Source: Acanthaster planci | Lineage: Eukaryota; Echinodermata; Asteroidea; Valvatida; Acanthasteridae | Length of the DNA stretch: 64,000 bases | Reading direction: 5' to 3' | Assembly: GCF_001949145.1 (NCBI RefSeq) | Contig: NW_019091373.1 | Coordinates: forward strand, 382,042 to 446,041 | Part shown: in pieces, positions 37,997-50,559 of the stretch | Numbering within the stretch: the first letter of the stretch is position 1 | Layout of the letters: each line of letters starts with the position of its first letter | Notes under the pieces: model-generated | The model's database searches: none | The model's input: the letters and a program-made list of their open reading frames with translations, nothing else | Told to the model about the DNA's origin: nothing | Position numbers and translations under genes: made by a program

Positions 37997-38243
37997 TTTT
38001 GCCCTTACCCAATGTATATATTTATAAACACTACATACTCAGTGCATGTCTGAGAGCTTGCGAAAAAAAAAATCACAAGCTTACTCAGGTGGGACTTGAA
38101 CCCACAACCTCCTGTGTACTAGTGTAGATGTCTTAACCACTCGACCGCAAAGTCAGGTGTAATAGCAGATACTGCAAACTATTTTCAAGATGGACTTTGC
38201 GCTGGGGAGATGCTAATTTTAATTACGGGTTTTGCCCTTACCC
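37997..38243 (-). mobile_element. tRNA-derived SINE-like insertion flanked by 14-bp direct repeats
   Basis: ttttgcccttaccc occurs at 37997-38010 and 38230-38243. Between them, on the minus strand, lies a tRNA-like head at about 38154-38083. It has an A box (cGGTCGAGTGGttaag) and a B box (GGTTCAAGTCC inside gtgggttcaagtcccac). The T arm pairs perfectly, whereas the acceptor and anticodon stems do not, so it is not a functional tRNA. A run of A on the plus strand (38064-38072) lies beyond the head. The long direct repeats suit target-primed insertion. Confidence 0.6.
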
Positions 38244-38249
38244 GACGTA

Positions 38250-40111
38250 CTGCAAATTATTTTGAAGATGTACAACATGTAATTGATGTGTGCATCAAAG
38301 CATGCACAGTGCTCAGCATACCAGTATGCATGTGATTCCAGTAAGACAGTAATACACTCTAGTTCCTGAATTTCATACATGTACATTGGATGTTGTGCTT
38401 AGATTTGCAGAGCATCCAAACAAGGTAGCACATGAAGTTATAATGATCACTTCACGATGTACAGAACCACATTGCCAGATACTGAAAAGCTATTTCAAAT
38501 CTCAAACAACCACCAGATTTTGCATCTGTGTGGATGCTTGGTTCCTGCATACAAAGTGCACTGTACAGTATGTACATGTACATGTATGTGAACCTGTGAT
38601 TTCATGCAGCAGGTTACATTGTTTACAGGGTGTGACAAAATAAAATCCATCCCCTTTCTAAGTTCTTTTTAAGATGTTGCTGTTTGCCTACATGTACATG
38701 TACATGTGTATAAGCACAGTGTGTACAATTCGCAAACAGGTGCACACCCAATATTCCGACAACATCTCATGCATGGAGAGCAAGTACCAGTACATGTACA
38801 AAGTGTGAGGGGTGAATTGATAACAAATCCTGAATTATGACATGACCTGGTTTTACATGGAGTTCAGACCATCACACACGTGTACCGTAGTGTACACAAA
38901 TACAAGTAACATGTGTTACATGTACATGTATATCCATGTACTTTAATACAGAATGCGTAATGTGGCACTGTTAAGTGTTTGTACCACTTGTGACATTTCC
39001 ATGTTTAAAATTTCAAATTCATTTACACCTTATCCAAATTAGATCCCTAACAGTTCTAAATCCTCTGATTTCAATATGATTTTACATTCACTCTAGGGGG
39101 TTAGGGTTTTAAAAAGCACAACTTTAATAGTTCACTGGTGTACATGTATTTCAGCCATTTACATGTACACTCCAGTTGAGCAAAACAAACAAATTGACAC
39201 CTGTCAAATGACTGCATTTAATTTGCAAAAATTGGTACCGTTACCTTAATTAATACCAATTACATCTTTGGCAGTTTAATTCATAAAACTTTTTCAATGA
39301 TCAGAGCATGTACCAGTACTGGAACAGTAAGCCCACTGTTTTACTGCACTAGGCAATTTCAGTGCTACCCGGGCGAAAACCTTTATTCACTACATTTCTC
39401 ACATTTGACTTAAAAAGTTGGCCGAACCTTTTATTTAACGCAGTGAGCAAAAGTTTCATGTGCCAAATTAATTCAGTCTGTATAATTTGCCTACCTTGTT
39501 AACCAAACTCTATAATTAATAATTGTGGTGTAGTGTAATGAAAATGTGCAAGTACGTGTATACGTGTGTAAAGTGCGGCTTCCTGCATGTGCACGTACAT
39601 GTACTGTACATTCACTGGAACACTGCATTAAGAAGGCTATTCAAAGTAAATTATCTTACTTTACATGTACATTACAAAGGCTTCATTTGAATTTTCTTTA
39701 ATATCAGAATGTATACATGTACAATTTTCTTCCATACAAAATCCCAAGATACACTGTACATGCAAGATTATAAGCACTCAAGCATAAAGGCTTTGCACAC
39801 TGATTGCTGCACAGGTACATGTACTAGCTGACTAGTAGTATGCAAACCACAAGGGGGAGTATGGTACATCATCAATACTGCTTAACTGTCCTAGTCACCA
39901 TGATGTACATGTACGTACATTGTATGTACATTCATGATTACAAATCCACATGCACGTATTAAAGTACATGTTCATGTAACCCTTGAGTGGACACTGTTTA
40001 CATTTGACGGTATTAAGCCGCAGCTGCTTGCATGATGCGGTTCAATCGGTTCAATCGTTGTTGTGACGTGATGTGCCTGCTGCTTGATAAATGTGTCGGT
40101 ACATGTAAATC
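38250..40111. other. Non-coding stretch
   Basis: ACATGT arrays at 38570-38590, 38690-38710, 38915-38935 and 39595-39605. A block near 39050-39110 (ccctaacagttctaaatcctc ... ctagggggttagg) resembles 57930-57990, so it is probably a dispersed repeat. No exon of SNAP25 was recognised. Confidence 0.45.
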
Positions 40112-40831
40112 CTGGGTTAAATCACCAGTTTGAATCACAATTTAAATCTAATAACTTTTTTAAATCAGTGATTTGAATCAAGAATTTTTCTTTCTTTTGA
40201 ACGGGGAAAATGTTGCAAATGTTTTCATTGTTTCGGGCGAGTTTTTGTTGGGGGGTTGCACATGGCTAATAAATCTACCCTTCCGTAAGCTTTCTGTATA
40301 TAGATGCAAATAACACAATCCAAAACTGCAGGAATTTTTGTTCAAATCATGTCATTTGTTTTGATTTAAATCAGGTTTAGTCAATGCATAAATCAAATAA
40401 GTTACAATGCCGCTTTATTTTAACTTGATTTCAAGTGTTCCCCTTTGAGTTTTAACTTTGTAAAACACATTAGAACTATGGTATGTATCTTAAGCTCTAT
40501 TTCATTGGGATTAGAAATGCTGGTCGTTAAGCAGTGACCAGTAAGCAGTAGTTAACAAAATAATGTGAACTCCTTCTAATGTTGAGCCAAGTTTAATACC
40601 TGGAACTTAACCACTGGCACCTTGTCCATGAAAAAAATGTCTACTATCTTCATACATGTACACGTAGGTGTTATACTGTATGCATGTCACCTGGGCTTGA
40701 ACAATGTTATATTTAAATGGTATTTACTTAAATTATTGTGATTTTAATTCTGATTTTTCTTTTTCAAATCCAAATTTAATTTTAAAATTTGATTTAACAT
40801 TTTTAAATTTTTTTTTAAATGACCAACCCTG
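40112..40831. mobile_element. AT-rich hAT-like element remnant, about 720 bp
   Basis: The left end CTGGGTTAAATCACC and the inverted right end CAGGGTTGGTCATTT share a CNGGGTT start. Both halves are full of ATTTAAATC/GATTTGAATC words, typical of a family of hAT-like non-autonomous elements. Target duplications are not convincing and no open frame is present. Confidence 0.5.
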
Positions 40832-43800
40832 GTAACTTCACTGGTCCTTAAATCACGAACGGTGGCATTAAAATGACCAAATAACAGTCATTGCCGAAGC
40901 AAAATGCTGTCCCTCATCACTATCATAGGGTGTAAACTGGTAACAACTTTTGATGGTAATATTGCTGAGTAAGTGTTTAATTATTCATTGCTATGTACAT
41001 GTAGGTACAGGTACATGTACCGGTGTGATTGTACATACATATATTAATTGTTTAGTTGTGCACTCCATACTTATGAATGGTCAAGTGCATTATGGGAAAA
41101 GCCGTGCTGTTGGCAAGATGGCTCCTGTGAGCTGATGGCACGTTTCTGAATAAACCTAATCGCTTGTGTTTGTATTTGTCTATAATCCGCATTGTCACCC
41201 GTGTCCTGTCAATGCCATCTGAACCTGTTTGTAATGCAAAAGCCTGTTACACCTGCGTTACAGTACATGTAATGTCGAGAATGTCTACACATTTGTACAT
41301 AATCATTATCTGTGATTTGTGCCAAGAGAACTGTTACATGTAACACCCCAAAAGTTGCTCAAGTGGGCCCTACACAGGCCATGACCTTAGCACCGTCTCC
41401 CCAGTGTACAAATTACAGTAAAACTACTGTGGGCTATTGAAATGCATTCTTTAACTTGCCCGGTGGACAGAAATACCCACCTGTTAGTAACTGTCCTTTT
41501 TCCTATCTGCAAAGATGAATAAAACAGACATTGCAAAATTGATTGTACATGTAGGTGTTGTTTATTATTAACACAGTTTTGAATCCTCCATTAAGTTCAC
41601 TTTTAAGTTTCAACACTGACAGCAAGACTCCACTGTGACAGTTGAAATATCAAAGTTGAAAAACTCAACTAAAGTTACTCAGCTACATGTAAAAGATGTC
41701 CGGTAAGCTGGTGAAATTCTTTAAGCTTAGGTCTAGGCCTGGCCCCACAACTCATCACACTTACTCAAGGATACATGCTCATAACGTGAATCACAATTCC
41801 ACATCTACAGAAAAATTTCACACTATCGGTGCATTAAATTTGCTTCATTTCATTTCATGGGCACATGCTTTTTTCATTATTATAGGTCATTGCATAAATT
41901 AATTGAGCACCTCTCCGGCAACTCCACATTGTAGAATACACATGTACAAAGGGCTAGTGAAACTTAATGTACTGGTACATGTACATGTATGTACGTGTAC
42001 TGGCACCACCACCACAGTGTTACACAGGTATATGTACAGTAGACAAGGCTCAAGAGTTGTTCATTAACCCTAACCCTCCTTAGTCCTCCAACAGGTGAAG
42101 GATTGAGGAGGGTTAGTTAAGCTGCAATACATGTACAGGTACATGTATGTGATTGATCTGAACAGTCAGGACAAAATGCATGTACATGTACTGCACAGAA
42201 CATGCAGTTTCCCTGTCCCTGCAGGGATTTAAGAGCATTTCACTGTACATGTATTGCACTACTTAAGCTTACAATGTAATTTGGTAGATAGACTGCAGTG
42301 CATGTGTATATTGCTGACGTACAGTACCCTAATGTGGCACACTTTCATTTTTTGCCTCTTGTATTTTAACAGAGCAATATTTCAAGCTCAGATTTCACGA
42401 TCAATTTCTTTTATTATTCTGATTCATAAATCTCGAGTTTACAAAACCTGCTACCAAGTTTGGATGACATTTTATTTTTACTGAATTTTCCGATGTTTTT
42501 CCAATGTGCGAATCGAACTCTTTTAAAATGTGCCCCAAAATAGGAAAAGAATTTTCTAACAAACTTGTGGATCCGTTGTTGAGTGGAAGTAGCAATGATT
42601 TACAAGAATTTATCAACAAATGATTTTGTAAATACCATATTTATGTGAGATTTCTGAGAACGAAATTTCATGCAACTGAAATTGTTCACTATGGTTCAAC
42701 ACCATGTATCATGAAGGTATATAGTGCCAGTTTATAACCAAATGAATTTCAAATTTTTTAAAGGAAGGTTTGGCAACGCTGTGTGAGGAAATACAAGTGA
42801 ACATCAAAGTGTGCCATGTTAGGGGACTCTACTGAGGTATATTTGTATCACAACCATTGACCGTATATGTAATGTTCCTTGCCATAAAATCTCATGGCAT
42901 TTGGCAATCATAAACTGTGCACAATACACATGTACAGTGTATGTACATGTATGTACGGTACCATGTACCGGTACGTGTAGTGTCAGATAAAAGTAAACTA
43001 CCTGTACATTTACAAGTATTGGTACATAAGTGCTACTGCACTGTCCACTATTTCTGGCATTTCATTGCATGCAATCAAGAATTCAAGGCCAATGGCTACA
43101 ATGCACACAATAACTGCTGTAAGTATACATGTAGATGGAATGCAAAAATACACAGAGAACATTTAAGTTGCATTGCTAATTATGTCATGTAGACCAATTA
43201 GTTTTTGAGCTCATACATGTAGGTAGACACACTATCCATACCAGTCTTTCACCTGTTCCCAACATCAATAACTATAACAACCTTGTGCAACGATAATGCC
43301 CGACATTTATACAGTTATAGCATCAGCCATCAGAGGATTCTCAGCTCAAGGATGGTACGTGTATTGACAACCGCCAGATTTCAAGCAGGCTAATTGATTA
43401 TTTCTAAATGAGCTGTCATCGGGAGAATTACCTCACAGTATTATTAGCTTCTGTCCCCCAAACTAAAGTGAATCCTAACAGTCCTGGTACAGATGTTGAC
43501 TGGTAAGCTCATTTTTAAAAGAATGCCTATGCCGCCTCATTTGAGATTTGTATGGGGAACTAGATCTTCAAATTTTCCGAGCAAGGCCTGATGTTATAAA
43601 TAGCTTCCGGCAGAGGTACCTGTACAGGTACATCAGTATGGTGCGTACTGTAATATTGCTGATACATACACAAGTGAAACATACACGTACGTGTATAATC
43701 CTGCCCATTTCAATACATCGTTCCTCTGCATGTACTGTACATGTCTTGTCAGTGACCTATTGATGTCACTTGTTACTGCTTTGACAACACTCACAGGAAC

Positions 43801-45457
43801 AAAATAGGAGGGGGGAATCCATTTTGTTTTCTACTCAGTTCGTCCATATCCAAAGATCGACTGAACATTTTGCATAGTGCTGAACGTAGCACTGCAAAAA
43901 CAGGTGCTGAATTTTGGAGAATTTATGGAACAGCTAGCTACTGGGTATGTATGTAGATACTGAAGAATGTATACTATGTAATTTGGCTACATTTTTTGCA
44001 TATAAAATGAGTAGCAGTATCTGAGATAAAAATTCTCTAATAATGGACTCATCAAAATAATTCTTCCAAAGAACACTTTTTAAGTGAGAAAACAAAATAA
44101 TTGACACAAATATCCACACGTGAGATGCACACTCTTCATGTAACAAAAAGGTCTCAAAAGTGGAAAACAGTGGCTGATCATATGATCTCTTTATTGACTA
44201 TTGCCTTACTCGACATCTGTTTCTTCTGCTTCAGAATGCTGGTCAACATGTGATCCTTTATACTTACAGACAACCGAGTATATTCTTCAACGGTAATAAT
44301 AAAAATCACATTTCATAAGAGATAATGGGATATGATGTGAACCTATACTTTATCAAACCTGAGGATAGTTACACCCAAATATTAGCCACATTCTAAGCTT
44401 ACAATGTAAATGGCCCTGTCGTGGCAGATACACGTATATGTCCAGTGCCACTCTGAGATATACACTAAAGGCACATTCTTCCATGGTATTAAATTTAGGG
44501 GTAGTTTCCCATCACACAAAACGTAAATGTGATTATAACCATATATCTTATTGCTGCCTGAGGTAGCTGATGTTTTAAGGGGAAAATTGTCTTTCTCTTT
44601 TTTTCTGTTGGACAAATTGATTGGATCTCTTCATTGCCAGTGTATCCAACATCTCCATTGCAATTTTACTAATGTCTATTGCTTAAGCATGGTTAGGGGG
44701 AGAACAACGGTGACAGTGGTTCACATCCATTTTAAATACTCCAGACACAAGTGAAAGTTAATGCCATATAATTCATAAGAGGCTTTGCCATCCAAATCTT
44801 CAGGACTCTTCCTCAATCCTCATTCCCCCTCCCTTTTTTTGTCAGCTTAGAAACCTGTAGTCCCAGGCACAGGGCACAGCTAGCCGTCGTTCCTGAACAG
44901 CTAGGATTTCAAACTTTCTTATGCTCAGTAAGACTGAGGAGATATGTGCATGTTCATATAGCACTTGTTACACCTGCTTTTCCAACTTTAACTGCAGGGA
45001 GAACTACATGTACATGTATGTCTGCTGAGAATACAAAGGCTTCAAGTAATGAAAAATTAAGGATCATCCTGTTCAACAACATCATTCCTTTGGTGTTGTT
45101 TAAGTACTTCTAGGTATTAAGTGGCATTGATTCACACACGAACAAGCAATTCCAAAAAGCAGCCCTTGATCAAAAGCTCATTTTTGCTTGGGTCTAAGTT
45201 TCTGCTATAGATAAAAAATACTTATACCCATGCAAGGTTAAGGAAAACACCGATGAACACCCGTGGAAGGTCGTTCACCCACACCAACTGATGAGTCCAT
45301 CTTGTTAACTGATGGATGTATGCACTTATGTGTCAAAAGCTGACCAATCTCATTAACACTCACAGACGAGGTAATGAATCAACAAAAACAAGGAATCCAC
45401 CGAAACAAGGTAATGAATCTGGAACTCAAAGGAGGGGAGTTTGGTGCTTGTACATAC
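40832..45457. other. Non-coding, probably SNAP25 intron sequence
   Basis: Lies immediately downstream (minus strand) of the SNAP25 first coding exon. It contains ACATGT arrays (about 41970-42000, 42130-42250 and 42930-42980) and a small hairpin at 42071-42116. A repeat-free stretch at about 43250-43500 contains ctaattgatta. I searched it by eye for the next SNAP25 exon (SLESTRRML-like) and did not find it. Confidence 0.45.
42071..42116. repeat. Short inverted repeat
   Basis: aaccctccttagtcctc and its imperfect inverse gaaggattgaggagggtt form a hairpin with a short loop. It resembles the ccctaacattcctgaatcctc blocks at 39.05 and 57.93 kb. Confidence 0.55.
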
Positions 45458-45526
45458 CTCATCAGTGACCTGATCAGCTCTCATTTGCATCTCCTCCAGC
45501 TCTGATCTCATGTTGTTATCATCCAT
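45458..45526 (-). CDS. SNAP25: SNAP25 first coding exon (t-SNARE, synaptosomal-associated protein 25)
   Basis: The minus strand opens with gtcaccATGGA, a strong start context, and encodes 23 residues beginning MDDNN and continuing MRSELEEMQMRADQVTDE. A consensus donor GAG/GTATGT follows at 45457, phase 0. The peptide aligns without gaps to the start of vertebrate SNAP25 (MRNELEEMQRRADQLADE). The exon ends at the same place as the vertebrate first coding exon, just before SLESTRRML. SNAP25 supplies two SNARE helices to the syntaxin-VAMP complex that drives synaptic vesicle fusion; this exon is the start of the first helix. An acceptor-like tgtgtag about 23 bases upstream of the ATG suggests a spliced 5' UTR. 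The remaining exons (about 180 residues) were not found and are expected at lower coordinates or beyond the window. Confidence 0.88.
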
Positions 45527-45574
45527 GGTGACTTCTTCTACTGCTTGCTACACACAATGTCAGTAAACGAATCT

Positions 45575-46010
45575 TCAATTCAGACTGGTGAGCCAAAAAG
45601 AAAGATTAATTGTTAAGTACCTTGATACACAAATCATATGAATACAAGTACCAGACAATTTTTCTACTTTTCCAACTTTGTGTGGCAAATAGATTTTCCA
45701 GAATGTTCTTTCAGAATGGCATGTCCCCAAACAGACCTGCTCCAATGTCCTCACTACTGTTTTAGAAGTCCATGTAACATGTAATTTACGTGACAGAAAC
45801 TTCCACAATTTGTCCACCACTGCCCAAACTGATTTTACTGGTACAAAACTCAGATTTGTTTCCTCATCGTCCTGATTCAATTCAGCAAAATATTCATGAA
45901 GCAAGAGACAAAACTGCCTTGATGGAAATGTGCATAGTGATGCATGCTCATACACATCAATAAAAACAAATGGAGTTGCGGAAGCTTTAACGCCTGGTGC
46001 TGTTCCCATC
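45575..46010 (-). CDS. Unrecognised open stretch, possible exon or transposon remnant
   Basis: On the minus strand a gattgcag acceptor-like word is followed at 46010 by AAGATGGGAACAGC and about 144 open codons to a TGA at 45575. There is a stop just upstream in frame, so translation would start at the ATG at 46007 or enter by splicing. The peptide has ordinary protein composition, including VPVKSVWAVVDKLWKFLSRK and TVVRTLEQVCLGTCHSERTF, with seven cysteines. It matches no family I recognise. It ends only 49 bases before the SNAP25 start exon on the same strand, so it could lie in the SNAP25 5' UTR intron. Chance cannot be excluded in a window this size. Confidence 0.28.
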
Positions 46011-46019
46011 TTCTGCAAT

Positions 46020-47738
46020 CACTTGTTGCCATTTAAGTTACCACAAGCATGACAAGTGCAAGCGCTCTCACCAGCTATACCAAGGCATGGTGGGCCCGCT
46101 ATGCTTGCAGCGAAATTGGGCTCACTGCATCACGGTGTGATTTCTCCACCACACTTAAGATGACCCCGCCCCAGCTTAAGAACTTTATGCCACATACTGA
46201 TAAAGAGTTTCATGTATTTCATTTCCTTGTTTATTTCTTCGTTTAATGATAATGTCATGTCACATCAGCCTGGCCTGTACAGCAGTCAGGCACACGGCCA
46301 CTCCGAGCAGTAGCAGTGTAGGCATGCCACCAGTATATGCTGGCTGGAGGCCGTGACTTGACTCATTTCACACTTCGGTCCCATGTGCATGCCAAGTACA
46401 GCTGTGTCTGAATTATTTGGCTGCAGTTTTAAATTACACACAAGTCTACGGTAGTGAGTTGTGGATTTGGATGCAACTTGCAGTCGTTGCATGTAAATGA
46501 ACACCCCTGTTCACTTTCATAATTAATTTTGTGACAATTTTAATATTATTTCTTACTCTTGTAAAAAAAATAAAGATTTCCTCATTCAATTTTTGGCTAA
46601 TCGTCTTTATAAAACTTTCTTCCATTTTTTTATAATAAAAAGGTTACAAAAATTGACAACAATAAAGACACCTTCTACGGGTTTAATATTATTTAATAAT
46701 CAGGATGTTTGAATAGGTGTCATTTCAACATTCTCCCCCTCCCCCCCCCACTTTTGTGGTGGCTTTCCCCCACCCCTCAGCATAAACCTGGTGAGAACAC
46801 TGACAAGTGCACTGTAACATTTTAACAATTCCTGCAGAATTTTGCCATTCTGCTGCTCAGTCACGGTAGTTTTTGCCACAAAATCTGCTGGGAACACAGC
46901 TTTGGTTGACTGACAAACAGGCTATTTACAAACCTATAGTGTTGCACAGAGCATCTACCTGTATGAAAAGATTCACAATTTTCTTTCCTATAATTAGGTC
47001 AAGCCAAAAAAAAATTTTCAGCAATTCACTTTTGAAAATGGTAGAGAAATCCACTGACGTTCAAACAGTAGTTTGGACCAGGAAATAAATTGCTGGAAGT
47101 AGTGAGGATGAGCTGGCCTGCAACACTAGCTCCAGATGGGCTCAGTTCCAACCACAAATTGGCCAATCCAACTGCTATGCTTCTTAGGTTCAGATTCGGA
47201 TTTATTACACTCTACACTCCTCTACACTCCATGTACATTTCCTACGACTCTTTTTAACCTGCCCTGACTCTTTCCAACCTGCCCTCATGTCAGGCCCACA
47301 CATACAAATTTGTTGTACAAATTTCATTTTAAGAAAATTTCTGAAAAAGGAATTTCAGCCAGGGTCACTAGTTTTAGAAGTTTGACTTATATAATTAATA
47401 TAGAAAATGGTTGTCCCTCACAAAATTCGAGTCTGCATTGTCTCTGCTTCTTGACACGTAGAAACTTCCATAATTTATTTTTTTTTTTACCTTGAATATG
47501 CAAACTAACAAATGTGTCTTTCCACGGGGAACAGTTACCGGCGCAAACACCAGACACAAGTTGAACCTGAAAATGGCTGCTAATGAAGGCTGTTGAACAC
47601 AAGGCATCTTGTACATGTACATGTAGCTCTGCACAGTGAATGAGTTGAAGTGATGCTACATGTACATGCATTCATGGTATTTATACTACTGTGCTGCAAT
47701 GCAGTGCCCTGCCCAGTCAATACAGGCAAATCACATTA
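46020..47738. other. Non-coding stretch upstream of SNAP25 exon 1
   Basis: AT-rich with a C-run near 46736-46750. A short imperfect tandem (gactctttttaacctgccct then gactctttccaacctgccct) lies near 47247-47285. No exon supported. Confidence 0.45.
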
Positions 47739-47874
47739 GTGCACCTCCAAGAGTTTGCCAAATGTTGGCCAATCACAATGCTCGAAAGTTGTCGACCCTT
47801 TCCAAATGCGCATTGGGTCGACAAATTTCGCGTACTGCGATTGGTCAACGCGTTGCAAACTCTTGGAGGTGCAC
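47739..47874. mobile_element. Foldback MITE, 136 bp
   Basis: Both ends read GTGCACCTCCAAGAGTTTGC (one direct, one inverted), 20 bases perfect. Pairing then continues with mismatches through ccaatcacaatg against ccaatcgcagta, cgaaa and gtcgaccc to a centre near 47806. The whole element is a hairpin with almost no loop. Both strands carry mirror-image open frames that are artefacts of the palindrome. The terminal GTGCAC is itself palindromic, so a 6-bp target duplication cannot be told from the element end. Confidence 0.88.
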
Positions 47875-47879
47875 TTTTG

Positions 47880-50335
47880 TGAAACGCCCGAATTGAATTC
47901 AATACAATATCACTATCTCTGAAAAAGTCTGAGCAGAACTGCATCACGGCTAAAAAAACACCCGGTGCAAGAATTCACTACAGACTTCTGACCACATTTT
48001 ACTCGACTTTGAGGATTATTTGAGGTGTTATCAGACCGGGCCAATGGCCAAGCTTGCTCCACATGTCAGTATGACCATTTGCAGAGGCCCGACACATGCA
48101 CAATGTGATAAACACAAACGGTGTGATCATTGTTGGGTGGAAACAAGAGATTGGTGACTAACAATTTCAGATTTTTCAAAAAATACCCAGTCTCAAGGTC
48201 TGAAACTACCATTACAATATTTTCAAGAGATATAGTTACCTCACAGGAAGATTTCATTGAAACAGTGGAATTTGCATCATACGATCATTTATCTCATAGG
48301 CACGATTAAAAACACATGGCATTAGGATCCAGTGTAAACTAATAGTAAAATAGCTCCAAGCCACATGGAATAATGACTTAGAATTCCTTAAGTACGGCCT
48401 AGCATTTAACAGTAACTGAATGAATTTAAAGTCTTTTAACAAGGAGGCAACACTACAAAGTCAAGGGAAATGTCACAAAGTGTCACATAAAAATGATAAG
48501 CCAAAAGGGGATTCCACTTACACTACTTACTCAAAGTATGCAACATAATTACATGTACATACATGTACTCATGATGAAAAAAACGATGAAGATTGTCAAT
48601 TTCGGGATCCCCCTGTTTTTAGCTACTTTTAGAAATAAAGGTCTGCCCTGAAGAAGAGCATTACTCGGGCAATGTTCCTTGATTGTCATGACCTTATTTG
48701 GGTTACATATGGAAACATAAATTGGGAGAAAAATGCCCTTTCTTACCTTATGTCCATCAACATAAATGCAAGGTCAACTTGACACCCTAATTACTCCCTA
48801 ATCTGCTTTTTCGACCAATCAGAGATTGGCTTGCTAATGACTTCCCAGTAACCAATTAGAGACACTCTACCAAGCAGGTTGACAATATCACCATGTGGAT
48901 GCATGTGTGCATGGTCTGGCTGCTATCTTCAATATTCTTATTCCCTAATCAGCTCATCTCAACCAATCAGAAATTGGTTTTCTAATGAAATTTTTCAGTT
49001 AGTAATCAGAGACACTTACGCTTATGACAACCAGTGAGAACAAAAAGTGAAGCATTGTTAGGACATTTAAATTTCCCATAGGCCCTTTACTGGTAATTAC
49101 ATGATATAAAGTTGTATAAATTTGATGTCAGGCTTATATAGAACCAACAAGAACCAATTCCACATGTTTAAAAAACCAACAATAAGGAAAATAAGTACAC
49201 CTCTGAACACTATGCATTTAATTAAATGTGTGGGTATTGTATATACATGTATATTGGGAGTAATCAGCTGAACTGGACATACTGCCTGGTTGCTTGACAA
49301 AATTGGTCGATTTTGTATGAATCTCCAACTTGATGTCCTTTTCTGAAACAATCTTTCACAACTTTAAATAAGAAAAGGCAACTGGCTGATGGTGGGATTA
49401 CCAACAAATCGTGCAGTAAGATTTACTGATTGTGCAAAGATCAAATAACCATGTATCCACCTAACGAATAATTAATTAGTGATAGCTTGATAAACTTGGT
49501 ACAGCTTTACAAGGTAAAATCTGCAGGTGCCTGAAGTCTCTCACCCTCTCCTGACCTTGATGCTTGTAGGGCTGACGGGTACTATTAGGCCATTATTTCA
49601 AGCAATAAATGTACAGCTTAACTGCAAAATTGGTATATTGCAAAGCAAACCAGGTTTCTAATGAAGGAATTTAACTGTTGGTACTACACTGATTGCCATC
49701 TCTCATAGACCTGGCAGGCATGCAAGTACATGTACAAATGATGTACATGTAGGCCTACATATCTGTGTACACCTACACGTACTATGCCTACATTCAACCC
49801 CAGACCCCTCTTTCCATGGAGGTAGAATGCTCTCCCAATAAGGAGACCACTTCAAATGAGACAATTCATCAGGTTTCTTTTTCTCTAGATTAGAATAATT
49901 CTCCCAATATGCAGAAATTGATAGAATCCCTTGGCCTACATACATGATTATGATAGGCCTGGGCCCAGGTACAAGTACAAGTTACAACATCTCACTTCAC
50001 ACTTAGGCCTAACTGCACACATGTACAATGTCAACACACAGCAGAATTGAAGCAACAGACACATGAAAATACTACGCAATATGCAATTGGGCATGTAAAT
50101 GCAAAATGTATTGCAATACAGAGGTACACATGTACATGTCGGTATGACTGTGACTTGTGTGAGTGTGTGACTCCGTTTTGTTTTGGTCAAAATGATACAT
50201 GACTTGACCAGCTGACGATGTGCTGCGCGATCGTGATCAGGTGCCGGTGACGAATAAATACTTCCTTTACTTCTTTTCATTAACAGTTAATGTTCTAATC
50301 AACTATTTGTAGAAAAGGGGATCTACACAACATAC
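47880..50335. other. Non-coding stretch between SNAP25 exons
   Basis: If the 5' UTR exon at 50.34 kb is correct this is intron sequence. It contains the 157-bp direct duplication listed separately and ACATGT words near 48550, 49240, 49730 and 50130. Nothing else is recognised. Confidence 0.45.
48795..49016. repeat. Diverged direct duplication, 157-bp period
   Basis: Copy 1 (48795-48866) and copy 2 (48952-49016) share tccctaatc, accaatcaga-attgg, ctaatga and a terminal agagacact, with about 75% identity. The intervening 85 bases are not obviously repeated a second time. Each copy holds a small ccaatc/gattgg hairpin. Confidence 0.75.
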
Positions 50336-50420
50336 CTGCTCTATCTAGTAACGAATCAATGCAGAACTACGCTGGTCAACAGAAAAAAATTTGCAGACTC
50401 CTCGTTGCATCAAATGGGCG
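50336..50420 (-). other. Putative SNAP25 5' UTR exon
   Basis: The minus strand has a consensus donor (gagcag/GTATGT) at 50335. It is preceded by a non-repetitive stretch without a useful open frame, as expected for a leader exon. The upstream end is not defined; I place it roughly where the promoter-like motifs begin. The link to SNAP25 rests only on strand, order and the spliced leader implied at 45549. Confidence 0.3.
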
Positions 50421-50449
50421 ATGGCAGTTTACGGAAGTGTAGAAAATGG

Positions 50450-50550
50450 AGGACAATGACGTCATTTGTGTGCCTTCCACCTCAAGGGAGAGTCTTGCTG
50501 ATTGGACAATGGGAGCAAAATGGCTGAAATGTACCCAATGGCAAACGTTG
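50450..50550 (-). promoter_or_regulatory. Candidate SNAP25 promoter: CRE and inverted CCAAT
   Basis: TGACGTCA, a full cAMP-response element, is at 50457-50464. ATTGG (CCAAT on the minus strand) is at 50501-50505. Both lie just upstream, in minus orientation, of the putative leader exon. The surrounding 50.4-50.6 kb is repeat-free. No TATA box is evident. The two motifs and their order are seen; the promoter role is inferred. Confidence 0.35.
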
Positions 50551-50559
50551 GCCCTTTTT

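Noticed and set aside
38083-38154. Functional tRNA gene
   Set aside because: Only the A/B boxes and T arm fit; acceptor and anticodon stems do not pair, and direct repeats indicate a SINE-like insertion.
47660-47947. Open frames on both strands at 47.7-47.9 kb
   Set aside because: Produced by the 136-bp hairpin; not coding.
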